A DNA stretch of 64,000 nt from Rapana venosa (taxonomy: Eukaryota; Mollusca; Gastropoda; Neogastropoda; Muricidae): positions 38,839,479 through 38,903,478 of the forward strand of contig CM054138.1 of the NCBI GenBank assembly GCA_028751875.1, given 5' to 3'. A model generated the notes under the pieces. The model searched no databases, was not told the origin of the DNA, and saw only the letters and a program-made list of their open reading frames with translations. How positions within the stretch are numbered: the first letter of the stretch is position 1; each line of letters begins with the position of its first letter. Positions 44,953 to 56,451 of the stretch are shown piece by piece. The translations under genes and the position numbers were made by a program.

Positions 44953-47900
44953 CCTTGATTTGAAATCATAGATTAAACAAAAAAACAAAAAGATACAAAT
45001 TTTGAAAAGTACAATTACAAAGTCTCAATCACACAAACTTGAATGAGAAGTTCCCAAATGTGATTATATGCTTGAAATACATTACATTCTGAAAACAAAT
45101 AATATATACACTGAGATTCTGTTAGAAAAGCACAATGTGTTCTGCTATATCTTTTTCCCCCTCCAAAATTAATAAAATTTAGTGTACATACACCTACCAA
45201 TAACCCTCAAAGTCTTTTCACTGACAAAAAGATTTGTGTGTGTGTGTGTGTGTGTGTGTGTGAGTGTGTGTGTGTGCGCACATACCCATACAAACACAAA
45301 ATAATGACTTGTACACAAACACAAGAACGTGAAAGTAAAAGTGTGTGTGTTTTTTTAACTTTTTTTCTTTTCTTTTTTTCCAGAGCTTTGCATAGAATAG
45401 AACCACTAAAAACACTGTAAAAAGGCACTTCAACTTTCTGAAATTTGTTCATAGATATGACATTCCTTGAATCACAATAAAGCATTCGATTTGATAAAAT
45501 ATACATCCTCTGAGATGGTGTTATGGAGAATAAAACTGACTTGCTCCTCCACTGAAGATAAAAAAATAATGAGTAAAATATAATTTGAAATAAATTACAC
45601 CTCGGACCTGTCCTTAAACTAATGCAACAGTTCTGTTCTCTCATTCTTGACTTTCTTGAAAGAAGAATATCTTCAAGGAAAAATGTTGAGTTTTAAAATT
45701 GTTTTCTTTTAAAATTTCATTTTGTCTGATGTCTACTTACCATACTAACTACAATCTTCATTCAGATATCCAGAGCAACAACACATTTAGTTTATGATTC
45801 TTTTTCTGTTTTCATTCATTTTCACAATCGTACAATCCTGACATCCATATTTTCCTTTTTTATTGCCCCCCCACCCCTGTCTCTGTCTCTCTCTCTCTAA
45901 AACTGCATGGGAGGAATGAAAAGATAATCATTCTGTATGTATTAAGAGAAAAGATTTGACACATTACAACAATCAAACTCTGAAAATCTTCAACACATGT
46001 GTAATTGTTACACTGTACAAATGCTTTGTGTGGGAGACAAACTATCTTTAAACAAGCGTGAAACTGTTTTTCATGAGGTCTATAAGTTCTCCGATTGCTA
46101 ATGCCCTATCAGTCTGGTCTACAAGAAATGGTCCCTTACAACAACAACCTCATTGAGAATCAAACACACGTAGATTAAAAATAAAAATGCACACTTTCAA
46201 AACACCAACTCTAACACAAGAGACAATCATACCAACACAAGTCACTGACAGTATAGGGAAAGTGGGAAGAGAGGGAAACCAACATGTGACAGGAATCACT
46301 CAGTGAATCTGGACATGTATCAACAAGTAGGTAACGCTGGCACAAAGACAAAGCCTCACTCACCCATACTCAAGTTTTGTCCAAGAAAAAAGTTATCAAC
46401 ATCACACTTAAACAGTACACACAACAAAATACCTGTCATAAATTCTCAAAGTACCATTTATCATCATTACTGAATTCATTCTTGCTCACCAGAATTTCAA
46501 CATTCTTAGGTATAGCTCACGATACATTTGTACAATAATGAAACATCAACAGCACAATAATTGTTGAAATGTTGTTTTAAAAAACCGCAGAAAACATGGT
46601 ACAGTCTACAATGATATTAATATTTTGGTAAATGCTCCTGATGATGGAAATGATATGAAGACAATCTGATATGAAATTAAGTGGGTTCGTTTGAAAAAAA
46701 AAGAACAGAACGAAAGACAGAGAGTTCTATGCACATACAAACATATGTCATTAAAAGTCAATACATATCAATGTATAACACAGCCTTTTGTTACTTAGTT
46801 TATACAGTCATGCTCAGTATTTTGGTACAGGTCTGCGTATAACACACAGTCAGTCACATCTCAGTGGTAGACAGTAAGAAATACTTATACATAATCAAAG
46901 GCTCAAACTAATCTTGATACACTAGTTTGATTATGAAGCATCACCTCCATACACTTTGATTATGATCACCAAGAGTATGTGAGTACAGTCTAAAAATGTT
47001 ACAACTTTACACTGTGGAAATATGGTTTTCTGCTACTGAGACAATTGTAAACTTGGCTTAATTAAAGTTTTGAGGATAAGTGACACTTGAGTCTGAGACA
47101 ATGACAGGAGGGATCCATGATGGGTCTAGAATGGTACCTAAATACAAAGCATTATCTCAAATGGTGCTTTTCAATAACTGCACATAAACAAGAGGTGAAC
47201 TGTGAGCAGCTGTCACCAAGACATCAACCTAGTTTCCTTCTGTAAAAACCACTGATAAAGCAACTGCCATATAAGTGCTGTATTTCTCCTCAGAATATAA
47301 AGCACCACTTCCTGTATGTATTACATATAATAGCTGCATCCTTCAAAACAACTATTACCATGAGAATGTGCAAACTCAAACTCTCATGTACCCACTCACA
47401 CACCAGTCTAGAAACCTATCAGAGATATAATAGCCCATAAAATAATCACCACCAAAAAATGACTCACCTCCAACTGAAAACAATTATTCTTATTGTGCAA
47501 CCTGTGAAAAAGACAGCAACCTAAAGAAACATTCAAAACCGAACTTAAAAGTTAAGCAGTTTATAACTAATTTCAAGGAAAACACATGCTCTGGATACTT
47601 GAATCAGAGGAAGAACCCTCACAATCAATCTAAAGAGAAATCCTTGTGACAGATTCAGAAGCTTATAGCTAATAAGGAAAGACATACACTTTGAAAACAC
47701 CAAGAAAACAACAGCATTATCAGCAAGTAACCAATACAGCAGACAAATCTACAAAGACTAAACAAACAGAAAATGCCAAAGATTTCTAAAGCTTTCAGGA
47801 AAAAGTGGTTGCTTTTAAACAAATTTTTAAAGTGCAGTTTGAGAACTCATTCATCTTATCAGTTTGGAAAATGGACTAAAAGGGAAAGGTTATCACCTAT

Positions 47901-48109
47901 GACTGCACTTAAACGGTACAATTTTCATAAAGTGAATTTCATATTAGCAGTAAGCCAGTTTTACTGAACTCATGACTGACATAAATCAGATTTCGTCTAT
48001 TATATAGACCTAGCAAGAAAAGGCTATTATTGGTGGACTAATCAAGTGACTTCAAAAATTCATGACAAAGTATCCAGCACAAACCCTTCATCTGTAACTG
48101 GCCACTATC
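43840..48109. other. Long anonymous AT-rich stretch with microsatellites
   Basis: Microsatellites: (CA)/(CG)n near 44030-44070, (CT)n(TA)n at 44895-44952, (TG)n at 45235-45280. A minus-strand frame below 45551 follows a good acceptor (TTTTTTATCTTCAG), but it runs into Lys-rich and TG-repeat sequence, so I do not call it. If the MLK transcript has a long 3' UTR, part of this could belong to it. Confidence 0.35.
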
Positions 48110-48306
48110 CTTTCTACAGACTTGTAACAAAGACAGAAAAAGAGAACTAGTCAGTTCCAACTTTCTACAGACTTGTAACAAAGACAGAAAAAGAGAACCA
48201 GTCAGTTCCAACTTTCTACAGACTTGTAACAAAGACAGAAAAAGAGAACTAGTCAGTTCCAACTTTCTACAGACTTGTAACAAAGACAGAAAAAGAGAAC
48301 TAGTCA
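48110..48306. repeat. Minisatellite: 51-bp unit, about 3.9 copies
   Basis: Units start at 48110, 48161, 48212 and 48263 with CTTTCTACAGACTTGTAACA. They are almost identical (AACTAG versus AACCAG in one). The 51-base length keeps a 17-residue periodic frame open on the minus strand, which explains the repetitive ORF there. Confidence 0.97.
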
Positions 48307-48841
48307 TTCCTAACTACGACAAAAGAAAAAGGTGCAAAACAATTTTGCTGATTTTAAATACAAGACAAATATTGTTGAAAGCTGACTGATTCAGTTCAGA
48401 ATGCTGTTCTGTTTTAAAAAAATAAGGAAAAAAAGCAGGAAAAAAAGAGGAAAAACACTTTCCACTCAGTTGAAAGTACTATCTTAGATTAACTGGAGGT
48501 GATAAGAAGACATAAGAAAAAATACGCCCCCCCCCCCAACAAACCAGGACATTCAAACCATGTGGTAGAAATGCTTTTGAATTTTCTGTTTCCCTTCTGA
48601 AGTGTACAATGGCAGGTAATAGTGACTGTTTTGGATTAACATCTTTCACTGTTAAGACTGTAGTGAATATTTTTTTTTAAAAGGTTACAATCACACATAC
48701 CATCCTTTCACGTTCACACTTTCTGGTATTTAAAATACAGTAGCAAAGTAAGACCTAGAAACTACTGTTTTGCGTCAGCAGTCTTGGTGAAGATATGCAC
48801 TTCTGTCACATTAGAAAAACAAAACCACCAATCAAAAACCC

Positions 48842-49425
48842 CCAGCCGCCATGACACAGAGGTTAGCGGTTGGGGCTACAGACTGGAAGAGTCATAGGGA
48901 TGTTTGGGACTCTGGCTGGCTCCTACCCAGAGTGAGTTTGTTATGGGCTCATTGCGTAGACTGGGACTGCACAGTCAAGCTTCTTCCCCTTTAAAGATGC
49001 GATTTTGAGTGTGGTTCAAATTACCTGACCAACACTGCAGGTGTCTATCTCTTGGGCCCAGTTGATGCCGGGATATATTATGATAGGAGGCCCAGAGTAC
49101 AGCCCTGTCATGAAGTCTCAATGTGCAATTCCACAGCAGTGTCATTACACCATCCTCATCACCATTGATCAATATGCAATAAAAGATAATTAACTCCTGA
49201 TTCAGTGGCCCCAGTAGCTCTGATCTCATGGTGACTTCAGCTTCAGTTTCCCATACTCTTCTGTTCCTGTGGTGAGTTTGTGTCAAAGCATTTGGGGTTG
49301 GAGGTTTGCGGGACAAGATGGTTGAAAGGATGTTGTAGTGGTGGCCACCCTGGCTGGGATTCTCACTTAGTCTGGCTCCATGAACAGCAGGACAGGAACA
49401 TCACAGAAAAAGAGACAGCAAAAAA
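48842..49425 (+). repeat. Long tRNA-headed repeat R1, copy 1
   Basis: Matches 53309-54165 along its length: TTAGCG...ACAGACTGGAAG head, TGGCTGGCTCCTACCCAGAG, TATGGGCTCATTG, CATCCTCATCACCATTGAT, TTCAGTTTCCCA, GTGGCCACCCTGG and ACAGCAGGACAGG...GACAGCAAAA. The tRNA-like head is more decayed here than in copy 2. The class is unknown. Confidence 0.85.
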
Positions 49426-49429
49426 AAAA

Positions 49430-50080
49430 AATACTGATATAAAGTTTAAACATAATTGGTAAAATATCTTCCCAGCATAATAAGCCAGCTAATAAAATGG
49501 TTACCAGACAAAAACTGAGAAAATACATTTTTTACGTTGACATTATGTTATGTGTTCACAGACAGAAAATGTTCCTTGTCAAAAATACAATGTTAACTAA
49601 AAAAACTATGTTCACACATCACTGATACACATCAACAGTCACCATCTCGTAACAGCCAAAACAACATGTTGCAGTATATCAAGCACCATAATATCATATC
49701 AGTTAACATTCTTTTCAGCAACATTTTATGTTATTATAAAAAAGATAGTACAGATGTTGCCATGCATCATGATAGCCACACATCATATCAGATTAAACTT
49801 TCTATTGACAAGCTAAGCAACAACCGGGTCAGGTCTGTGCCAATGCTGACCCACGCCAGGCCACTGCATGGAATGAAACTTTGTTAAACATTAAAAAAGG
49901 GCAAAGACAAGGTCTATCCGAGTCAACAGAGCAGCCCTTGTCCTGCTGTGACTGTGAGTATCATTGCCTGTGTGTGTTATCTTTGGACAGCTAGAGGGTG
50001 GGCTAGAACAAAACCATACTGACACCAGACATGTTAACAGTAAACAAACAAGTAGAGGGAGGAAGGAGCTAGAGACCCAT
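49430..50080 (-). other. Probable MLK 3' UTR
   Basis: AT-rich sequence immediately downstream (minus strand) of the MLK stop codon. No AATAAA on the minus strand is evident in this interval, so the transcript end is not located. Confidence 0.4.
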
Positions 50081-51339
50081 TCAGGGTAGAAACTCCCGCT
50101 CCAGATCCATCACTGTTGGTTTAGGTTGGTGCAAGACCAGAGGCTGGGTAGAGTCCAGACTCTGCCCCTCCATGTCTATGTCCAACAGAGTTGTCTGGTG
50201 ACGGATGTGTGGGGGGGTGTTGCCAGGAGAGAGGTGGGAGCGAGTGGAGAAGTAGGAGTTGTCGTGGTTTGCTGAAGGGGTGTCAACAGGTGCTGAAGAG
50301 GTGGGCGTCATGCGTGAAGGGTTGACACTGGATGTTGTGCGACTGTATGGGGAGGGAGAGGGGTACTTCAGCTGTATGGGCCCTTGCCGGGTGCCTACAT
50401 CCAACGTTGTTGGGCGCTGAGGAGTGCTGGAGTCCCCAGGCCTTCGACGAGGTGGAATGTTAGGTGGGTAGTCAGGAGGAGGCCGGTGATAATCTCCGCC
50501 ATGCTGGTAGCCCCATGCTTCATATTCAGAACCTCCCTGCAGGTCTGAGTTGGAGGCATTGTTTGGGGAGTGTCTATGAGAGGAAAAACCTGATGAGCTA
50601 CTTTTGTAATCCTGGGGATTGAAATCATCCTCAAAAGTCACAGAGCGGCGCTGAGGGGCCTGGGAGGGTCTAGGAGGAGGGGATACTATGGAGGAGGTGG
50701 GGGTATCATAGTTGCTGCTGTCCGAGATCTGGCGATTGTATATCACTGTTCGCTCTGATGCTGAGGTGTTAGAGATCACAGAAGACTCGCTGTCCGCGTA
50801 CGAGGATCGGTGAGACGTTGTTCGAGGATTGAAACCTTGGAAAGCTCCTTGTGCGTTTTCTTCACTTGGATCCCCTCCTGCGAGGTAGAAGGCCGAGGGG
50901 CCACCCGGGCCCCCTTCCATGTTGAGACTGGGCCTATGCCGGGTCTGGCCCCCATGGTATGTGTGCCAGTAACCCTGACCTGGGTATGGATGCGAACGGA
51001 AATCATGTTCAGGCTCTATAAAAGAGTCTCGCACAGCCCCTAGGTAAGCGTCTCTTCGGTTGAAGATGAAAGAGTCCCGTTTCCTCCCCCTCTCCTCCTC
51101 CACACCACTGCTAGAGTGCAAGTTGGGGTGGATTGCCACCGTGTTGGACAAGCGGATATCAAAACCTGCTCCAACAGCGGCCAGAATGGAGGTCATGCGA
51201 ATCAGCGCTGATTCATGCTTCTTGCGCTTAGAGCTCCCATCACCTCCTGGGCTCAAGGTGACGGGCGAGTTTGGAATGCTGCGAGATTTGGTACCAGGGC
51301 CATCCTCCAGAGACTCTGGGAGGGTGTCATCCTCATTGT
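50081..51339 (-). CDS. Mixed-lineage kinase (MAP3K) C-terminal region, terminal coding exon
   Basis: Acceptor TGTGTCTACAG ends at 51340. The first two bases complete a Tyr codon begun in the exon at 54279, and the frame runs 418 further codons to TGA at 50081-50083. Two blocks identify the family. One is KKHESALIRMTSILAAVGAG (with FDIR, 51152-51223), equivalent to the KKTESAL...LASVALGLDLR block of vertebrate MLK1-4. The other is TLLDIDMEGQSLDSTQPL near the end (50138-50191). Between them lies a Ser/Pro/Tyr-rich disordered region with many SP/TP sites (PYPSP-like, PPPRPS, SPGNTPP). MLKs are MAP3Ks that activate MKK4/7 and MKK3/6 and so JNK and p38. The C-terminal tail is regulatory and phosphorylated. 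The catalytic domain is not in this window. Confidence 0.93.
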
Positions 51340-53308
51340 CTGTAGACACATGTGTGTTTACCAGTTAATCAAAATCTTCACAACAGATGTGTAAAACAAA
51401 CAACAAATATGGTGATCATGATAATGATAAAGCTGTTGTTGTTGTGCATTCCCCAGCTTAACACTCTGGGGGTCACCCAGAATGTGCACTCTGACTCACT
51501 CATCCCACCTGGGAATCACTGTGAGATTGAAATTATACAATGAATGAGAAGTTTGCGAGTATGACTGTTAAGTACCTCGCCATAGCAGCCATACTCAGAC
51601 TTCAGAGGATTTTTTCTCCTTTAAAAGAGAGTGCAGGTTGTTATGGTAAAAGCATGTCAAGGCTGAAGGCAATCTCAACACAACATAACATATTAGTGTA
51701 GGCCTTGGCAATTGGTTGATATCAATAACTGACACAGCTTTTGACCTGGGCCAATGATAAAGATGATAATGATGGTTATGTTGAAGATGGTGATTATAAC
51801 AGCAAGGACAACAATGATAAGAATAAAGTATTCAAACTGCATCCCCTTTTGATGAAATAAAACCAAGGTGCAAAAAACAAAGAAAGAAACTACATTGCTA
51901 TCCCATGTTGGCTTTTTCCCTTTGGAATTACAATGCATGAACACACAAGGTCACTGATCGATTTGTGTGTGTCAAGGTAAGTGTTACAATAACTTTGGAA
52001 TACACGCTTGGATTATGATAAAACAAAACAAAAAAATTCAGAAACGATTAAAGAAAAACTATTTTGTACCTACTGTTTGTTTTCTTGTTTTTTATGAACA
52101 ATACATGAACGTGCAAAACATACCGATCACCATTGTGTTTGCCGACAATCGTGATGCATGTTAACTTTACAGTTTGAGCTGCCACCATGTCAAAGTTCCA
52201 AACAGCAACCAATTCACAAAATGTTATCAAGTTGTGAACCATTTCCAAACCTAAAATCCACAACAATTTCCCCAATTCTTTTTAAGTAGCATTCAAAATG
52301 TGCATTGGCCATGTTAGGTTTGATGACAGATTTCACTGCTGTCAGTTTCCCCCACTTTCATCTACTCTGAGCTCCTATACATTCCATCCTATCCCATCCC
52401 AGCCCAGCTGGGGCCAGCTGGTGGTAATTACAGCAGGAACTGACCACAAATGGACTTGCTAAAAGGAAGGGGCAAACTAATTTTAGCACTGGGCCCTGCA
52501 TCCTTGATTGAGTTATAATGGATTTGTTATCTGCAGACTATCTCACTTCATTCACCTAAATCAGAAATGCACATGCTACTAGGATTGCTTACATCAATAT
52601 TTGAGACTGGATACACATCTCACTGAGTGATATTTTTGGCATGAAAAGCCATAAAACCAATCATAAACATAAGATCTTTCTTCTTCGAATGCCCAGACAA
52701 CTACTATTATTGTTAAGCGAGCAAAAATGTGTTGTGCTGCCAAATCAGGCCTGGTGCATCTGACTTCGGCATGGGAAAGAATTTCAATCTTTTAAAGTCT
52801 TCCTGGAATAAAAAGGCAGAAGAATGGACCAAGAAGGCAGAAAATAGACAAGCGGGTGACAGGAAGAAAAGGAACAAGGCAGAAACAAAGAGAGGAATAA
52901 AGAAGGGGGAATTCCAAACACAGAATTTCCAGAAGGTGGGGATGCTATTTAGACTGATAAGTGACAAGCCCTGACATCTCCAAGGGGGAAAATGTCAGAT
53001 GTGAAGATAGTGTCCATCTTGGGTAAATATGATTTTTTTCCTTCAAAATTTGCCACAAACTCACTCCCATCACAACCATTTGCAAAATGCGTGCAAATGG
53101 AAATGTGGGAAGTCTTGTTACTGCTATTGCCATGAGACATGAAGCAAGATTGGTGGGAATTTCAACGTTTGGACATGCCCAAGATCAGCGAATGTTAGTG
53201 GGTGCTTTAAGGCATTTTGCCCAACCCAAACCAGGCTGCACACACATGTGTCAGGTTTTCAATTCAGATGAACATGGAGACAAATTCTTACTTGCACTGA
53301 CAACACAA

Positions 53309-54165
53309 GCCACCGTTGAGCAGTGGTTAGCGCCTTGGGTTATAGACTGGAAGGTCAAGAGTTCGAATCCATTAAATGAGCGCTTTGATTTGTTGCTTTA
53401 CAAGATTCAGCGCTATATAAATTCCATACATTATCATTTTTATTAAATGTCATATGGAATTTTCCGATTCTGACTGGCTCTTTCCCAGAGTAAGTTTGAT
53501 ATGGGCTCATTGGGAAGACTGGGATCATACAAATAAGCTTATGGATGCAATTTTGAGAATGTTGCTCAAATTATTTGTTCTACATTGCAGGCGCCTATGT
53601 CTCTAGGGCCCAATCAATGTTAGGATGTATCATGATCAGAAATACAGAGTTCAGCCCTGTCACATTGTCTTAAAGCACATCCACTTCCATAGCAGTATCA
53701 TTACATCATCCTCATCACCATTGATTATCATGCAGTAAAAGAACTTCTCTCTACTTTGAAAGACCTGGTTGCTCTGGTCTCAGTTTCAGTTTCCCAAAGC
53801 ACTCAGGGTTGGGGGTTTATAGGAGGGCAATGGAGGGATGTTGTGGTGGTCACCACCCTGGATGAGCATCTCACTCAGTCAGGCTCTGCGACTGAGATAT
53901 TACTCTTGTCAGGAGAGGGCTTGGTAGGTGGTGTCCTGCATATGTTAACTCAGAACAGGCATCAATGAACACCACTTAAGTGACACAGCAGCAGTGCAGG
54001 GCCCCTCTGGCTGATGACCCCATGGTGGCCTGACACTGATTGATTCCCTGTGGACCCTGAAGATGTGACAAAATGAATCTTGGCATGGATGGGGCGGAGA
54101 GACTGAAATGACCAGCGTGAAAACAGCTGGACAGGCACATTACAGAATGAGGCAGCAAAAACATT
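53309..54165 (+). repeat. Long tRNA-headed repeat R1, copy 2, with nested SINE tail
   Basis: Begins with a tRNA-like head: GAGCAGTGGTTAGCGCC (A-box region) and GAGTTCGAATCC (near-perfect B-box). The body shared with 48842-49425 follows: TGACTGGCTCTTTCCCAGAG, TATGGGCTCATTGGGAAGAC, ATCATCCTCATCACCATTGA, TGTGGTGGTCACCACCCTGG. It also carries about 200 extra bases (about 53895-54090) absent from copy 1. Confidence 0.85.
53371..53446 (+). mobile_element. SINE-D/LINE tail insertion with ATTAAATG target duplication
   Basis: Inside R1, a 60-odd-base 3' tail (AGCGCTTTGATTTGTTGCTT, ACAAGATTCAGCGCTATATA, AATTCCATACATTATC) is flanked on both sides by ATTAAATG. The same stretch is absent from R1 copy 1, so this is a severely 5'-truncated insertion. 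Confidence 0.85.
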
Positions 54166-54278
54166 TTACAAAAACCAAACAAAAATTTGCACTCACAACT
54201 GAAACTGTAGATTTTTACTATTTCCATGAATTTATGAAATCAACAACACACACAAAAAATCCAGAATCTTCAACTTAC

Positions 54279-54488
54279 AGAGATCATTGAAAGCCCCTAG
54301 GTTGGAATGTCCTCCTAAATGACGAAGCGATTTCTCCAGGTTGGGAGCACTTTTGGACCACCGGCCATCAGCAAAGATTATGGAGGAGCGCAGGTGGCGG
54401 TCCTTTTGCACAGAGCTTGGTCCCCAGGTCTTGCCCTTCTTCCCGTCCACCATCACCTCAGCATAGTTGTGGGCGGAGTGAGGAGGAT
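54279..54488 (-). CDS. MLK C-terminal region, internal coding exon
   Basis: A 210-base exon with acceptor CTGTTCAG (54489-54490) and donor CTCT|GTAAGT. It starts with the last two bases of a split Tyr codon and ends with the first base of another, matching both neighbours. It encodes PPHSAHNYAEVMVDGKKGKT then WGPSSVQKDRHLRSSIIF and SKSAPNLEKSLRHL. The KTWGPSSVQ block corresponds to the TWGPNSIQ-type motif in the MLK C-terminal region. SKSAPNLEK resembles a basophilic kinase/14-3-3 type site, which is an inference. Confidence 0.9.
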
Positions 54489-55174
54489 CTGAACAGATGC
54501 ATTACAATATGGGAAGGTGTATTGCCTTCATGAAGGCAGTTTTTGTAACTAAAATAGAAACAGGATGGAACAGAACAGAACAGAGATGGAATAACAGAGA
54601 CTATGATATTGGTCTTTGACATCACCACCATCACACCATCATTATGCAGAATATCCATATGCTTCATTCAATGTTTACAGTTACAGAGTGACCAATACTA
54701 AAGCATATCTGTATCCTGAACAACATTTATCACACAAACATCAGTCAGCACTCTATCTTCTGGAAGTCCTAATGTTTCTCCTTCGCAATTTTTAATTAAA
54801 TATTCTATAGACCTGACAGAGTTGGCGTAGGTATGGAACGCATGTTCAGCCATGTAGAAGAAAAAGTGGGTTCAGACATGGTACTGAAGGAAAAGTGTTT
54901 TTCCCTGAAATGGGTGGGGTCAAGGGGTGGAGCCCCTTGTGGTGGGTCAGGGGGCAACGCCCCCTGAAGCTGAAAAACCCTAGGCTGTAGAAAAGCCTCT
55001 CCTTGAATTTCATTTCTTCATACTAAGCAATCTCTGCCTTAAAATAAACTCTCCTCTATCAGTCATTTCTTCAACCCAAACGAGGTTTTATACCCATGTA
55101 ATCACAAGGCAAAAATAAGGACATATCTAGACAAATGTGCACAAACACAGAGAGAGAAAGAAAAAGAAAGAAAG

Positions 55175-55177
<3 letters not shown>

Positions 55178-55247
<70 letters not shown>
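55178..55247. repeat. (AG)n microsatellite, about 35 units
   Basis: A long, nearly pure AG run in the MLK intron. Confidence 0.97.
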
Positions 55248-55252
<5 letters not shown>

Positions 55253-55305
55253 GATGGAGGGGAAGCACATGGAATAATACCCCAAAAAGCAGTGTGCGTG
55301 TGTGT

Positions 55306-55651
55306 TTTATTTATTCATTCTTTTATATCAAGGATAATGGAATAAGCACTAATGTGCTGTTTTACATCCAGTCCCCGTGTGTTTGCAGATTTGTGAATTC
55401 TGTCATCTGTTCCCACCGGCACACAATGGCCTATTCTTACAAAAAGCGGAACAGGATTTAACATGTGCGCAAGATGTTATGCATGCGTTCGCACACGGGG
55501 CCTCGGTTTATAGTCTCATCCGAAGGACTTTTGGGGAGAGTGGAGTCTGCACTGATGTTAACTCCAGAGGAAAATCCCCTTGAACGGGAATCGAACCCGG
55601 GTCGTCAGATTGCAAACGCAATGTTCTAACCACTAGGCTATTCCGTTCCCC

Positions 55652-55652
<1 letters not shown>
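55306..55652 (-). mobile_element. SINE-A, full length, antisense, very well preserved
   Basis: Tail at left (ATCAAGGATAATGGAATAAG). The B-box appears as GGGAATCGAACCCGGGTCGT, and the A-box region as CTAACCACTAGGCTATTCC at the right. This is the cleanest copy of the head in the window. GT-rich sequence on both sides suggests insertion into a TG repeat. Confidence 0.94.
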
Positions 55653-55695
<43 letters not shown>

Positions 55696-55872
55696 ACTGT
55701 GTGTGTGTTTGTGTGTATGTGTGTGTGAGAGAGAGACAGAGACAGTGAGGCAGAGAAAGACAGAGACAGAGAAAGATAGAAGTGTGTGTGTGTGTGTGTG
55801 TGTTGTTGTGTATGTGTAGTGAGAGAGAGACAGACAGAGAAGAGAAGAGAAGAGAAAGAGAGGAGAGAGAGA

Positions 55873-55910
<38 letters not shown>
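55653..55910. repeat. Compound (TG)n and (GA)n microsatellites
   Basis: TG run 55653-55692, TG-rich 55697-55728, GT run 55782-55803 and a GA/GGA run to 55910. No coding content. Confidence 0.95.
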
Positions 55911-56434
55911 AAGGCTCTCTCCATGAAAAAGACAGGGGAGGCTGGAGGCCTGCTGATTGTTTTGTAAACATTGCTCTCTGACCACACACATGGCTAAAGT
56001 GGAACAGTCAGTCAAAGCCCCTCACCACCACCCACACTCTCCCTTCCTACCATCCCCTTTCTGGTCCATCCCTTTCATGAGAACCATACCTATTGTTAGT
56101 GATGACTCACAATGTCAATAAGGGAAGTAATCCGCATGGAAGAGTTACATCCCTTTAGGCCTTTTGGGGTTCGTTTTTTTCTCTCCTTTTTAAAAAAACA
56201 GTAAAAAACTTGACTGAATCGATGCAAAAACGATGTTACTGTCAGCAGCCATTTGACAAACACTCTCCCAAGGTGTTTAGTGTGCATGCACAGAGAGAAA
56301 AGGTCTTGCTGGCCATATTCAGCTTATAAATGAAGCATATGACAATACCACGCTTACTGTGCTCTATGAGTAGCAAACCACTGCACTTTATGACATTAAG
56401 AGTTCAAATTAAAGAGAAAGAAAAAAAAGAGATA

Positions 56435-56451
56435 TTAACTCTCCTACTACC
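56435..56451 (+). repeat. piggyBac left end: TTAA and terminal inverted repeat
   Basis: TTAA followed by CTCTCCTACTACC. The match to the right end is 11 of 13 positions with one gap. Confidence 0.85.

Larger units (their letters stand above)
51340..54278 (-). other. MLK intron (about 2.9 kb)
   Basis: Spliced from donor CTCT|GTAAGT (54273-54278) to the acceptor at 51340-51341. It holds repeat R1 copy 2 with a nested SINE-D tail. I see no exon in the rest. Confidence 0.8.

Noticed and set aside
45207..45551. Possible minus-strand exon after a good acceptor (TTTTTTATCTTCAG)
   Set aside because: The first about 55 codons look protein-like, but the frame then enters Lys-rich and TG-repeat sequence and no clear donor or neighbour exon supports it.
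48110..48306. CRISPR-like array
   Set aside because: Adjacent identical units without spacers in an animal genome; a minisatellite.
48038..48307. Minus-strand ORF with four 17-residue repeats
   Set aside because: It comes entirely from the 51-bp minisatellite; the non-repeat parts look random.
53309..53370. tRNA gene candidate
   Set aside because: The head of repeat R1; the other copy has a decayed version and the sequence runs on into the repeat body.
55560..55652. tRNA gene candidate (good A- and B-box)
   Set aside because: It is the head of a full-length SINE-A with the standard body and tail, and has no proper acceptor stem pairing visible.
55508..56015. His/Thr- and Ser/Leu-rich ORFs
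   Set aside because: Translations of TG/CA and AG microsatellites and an antisense SINE.
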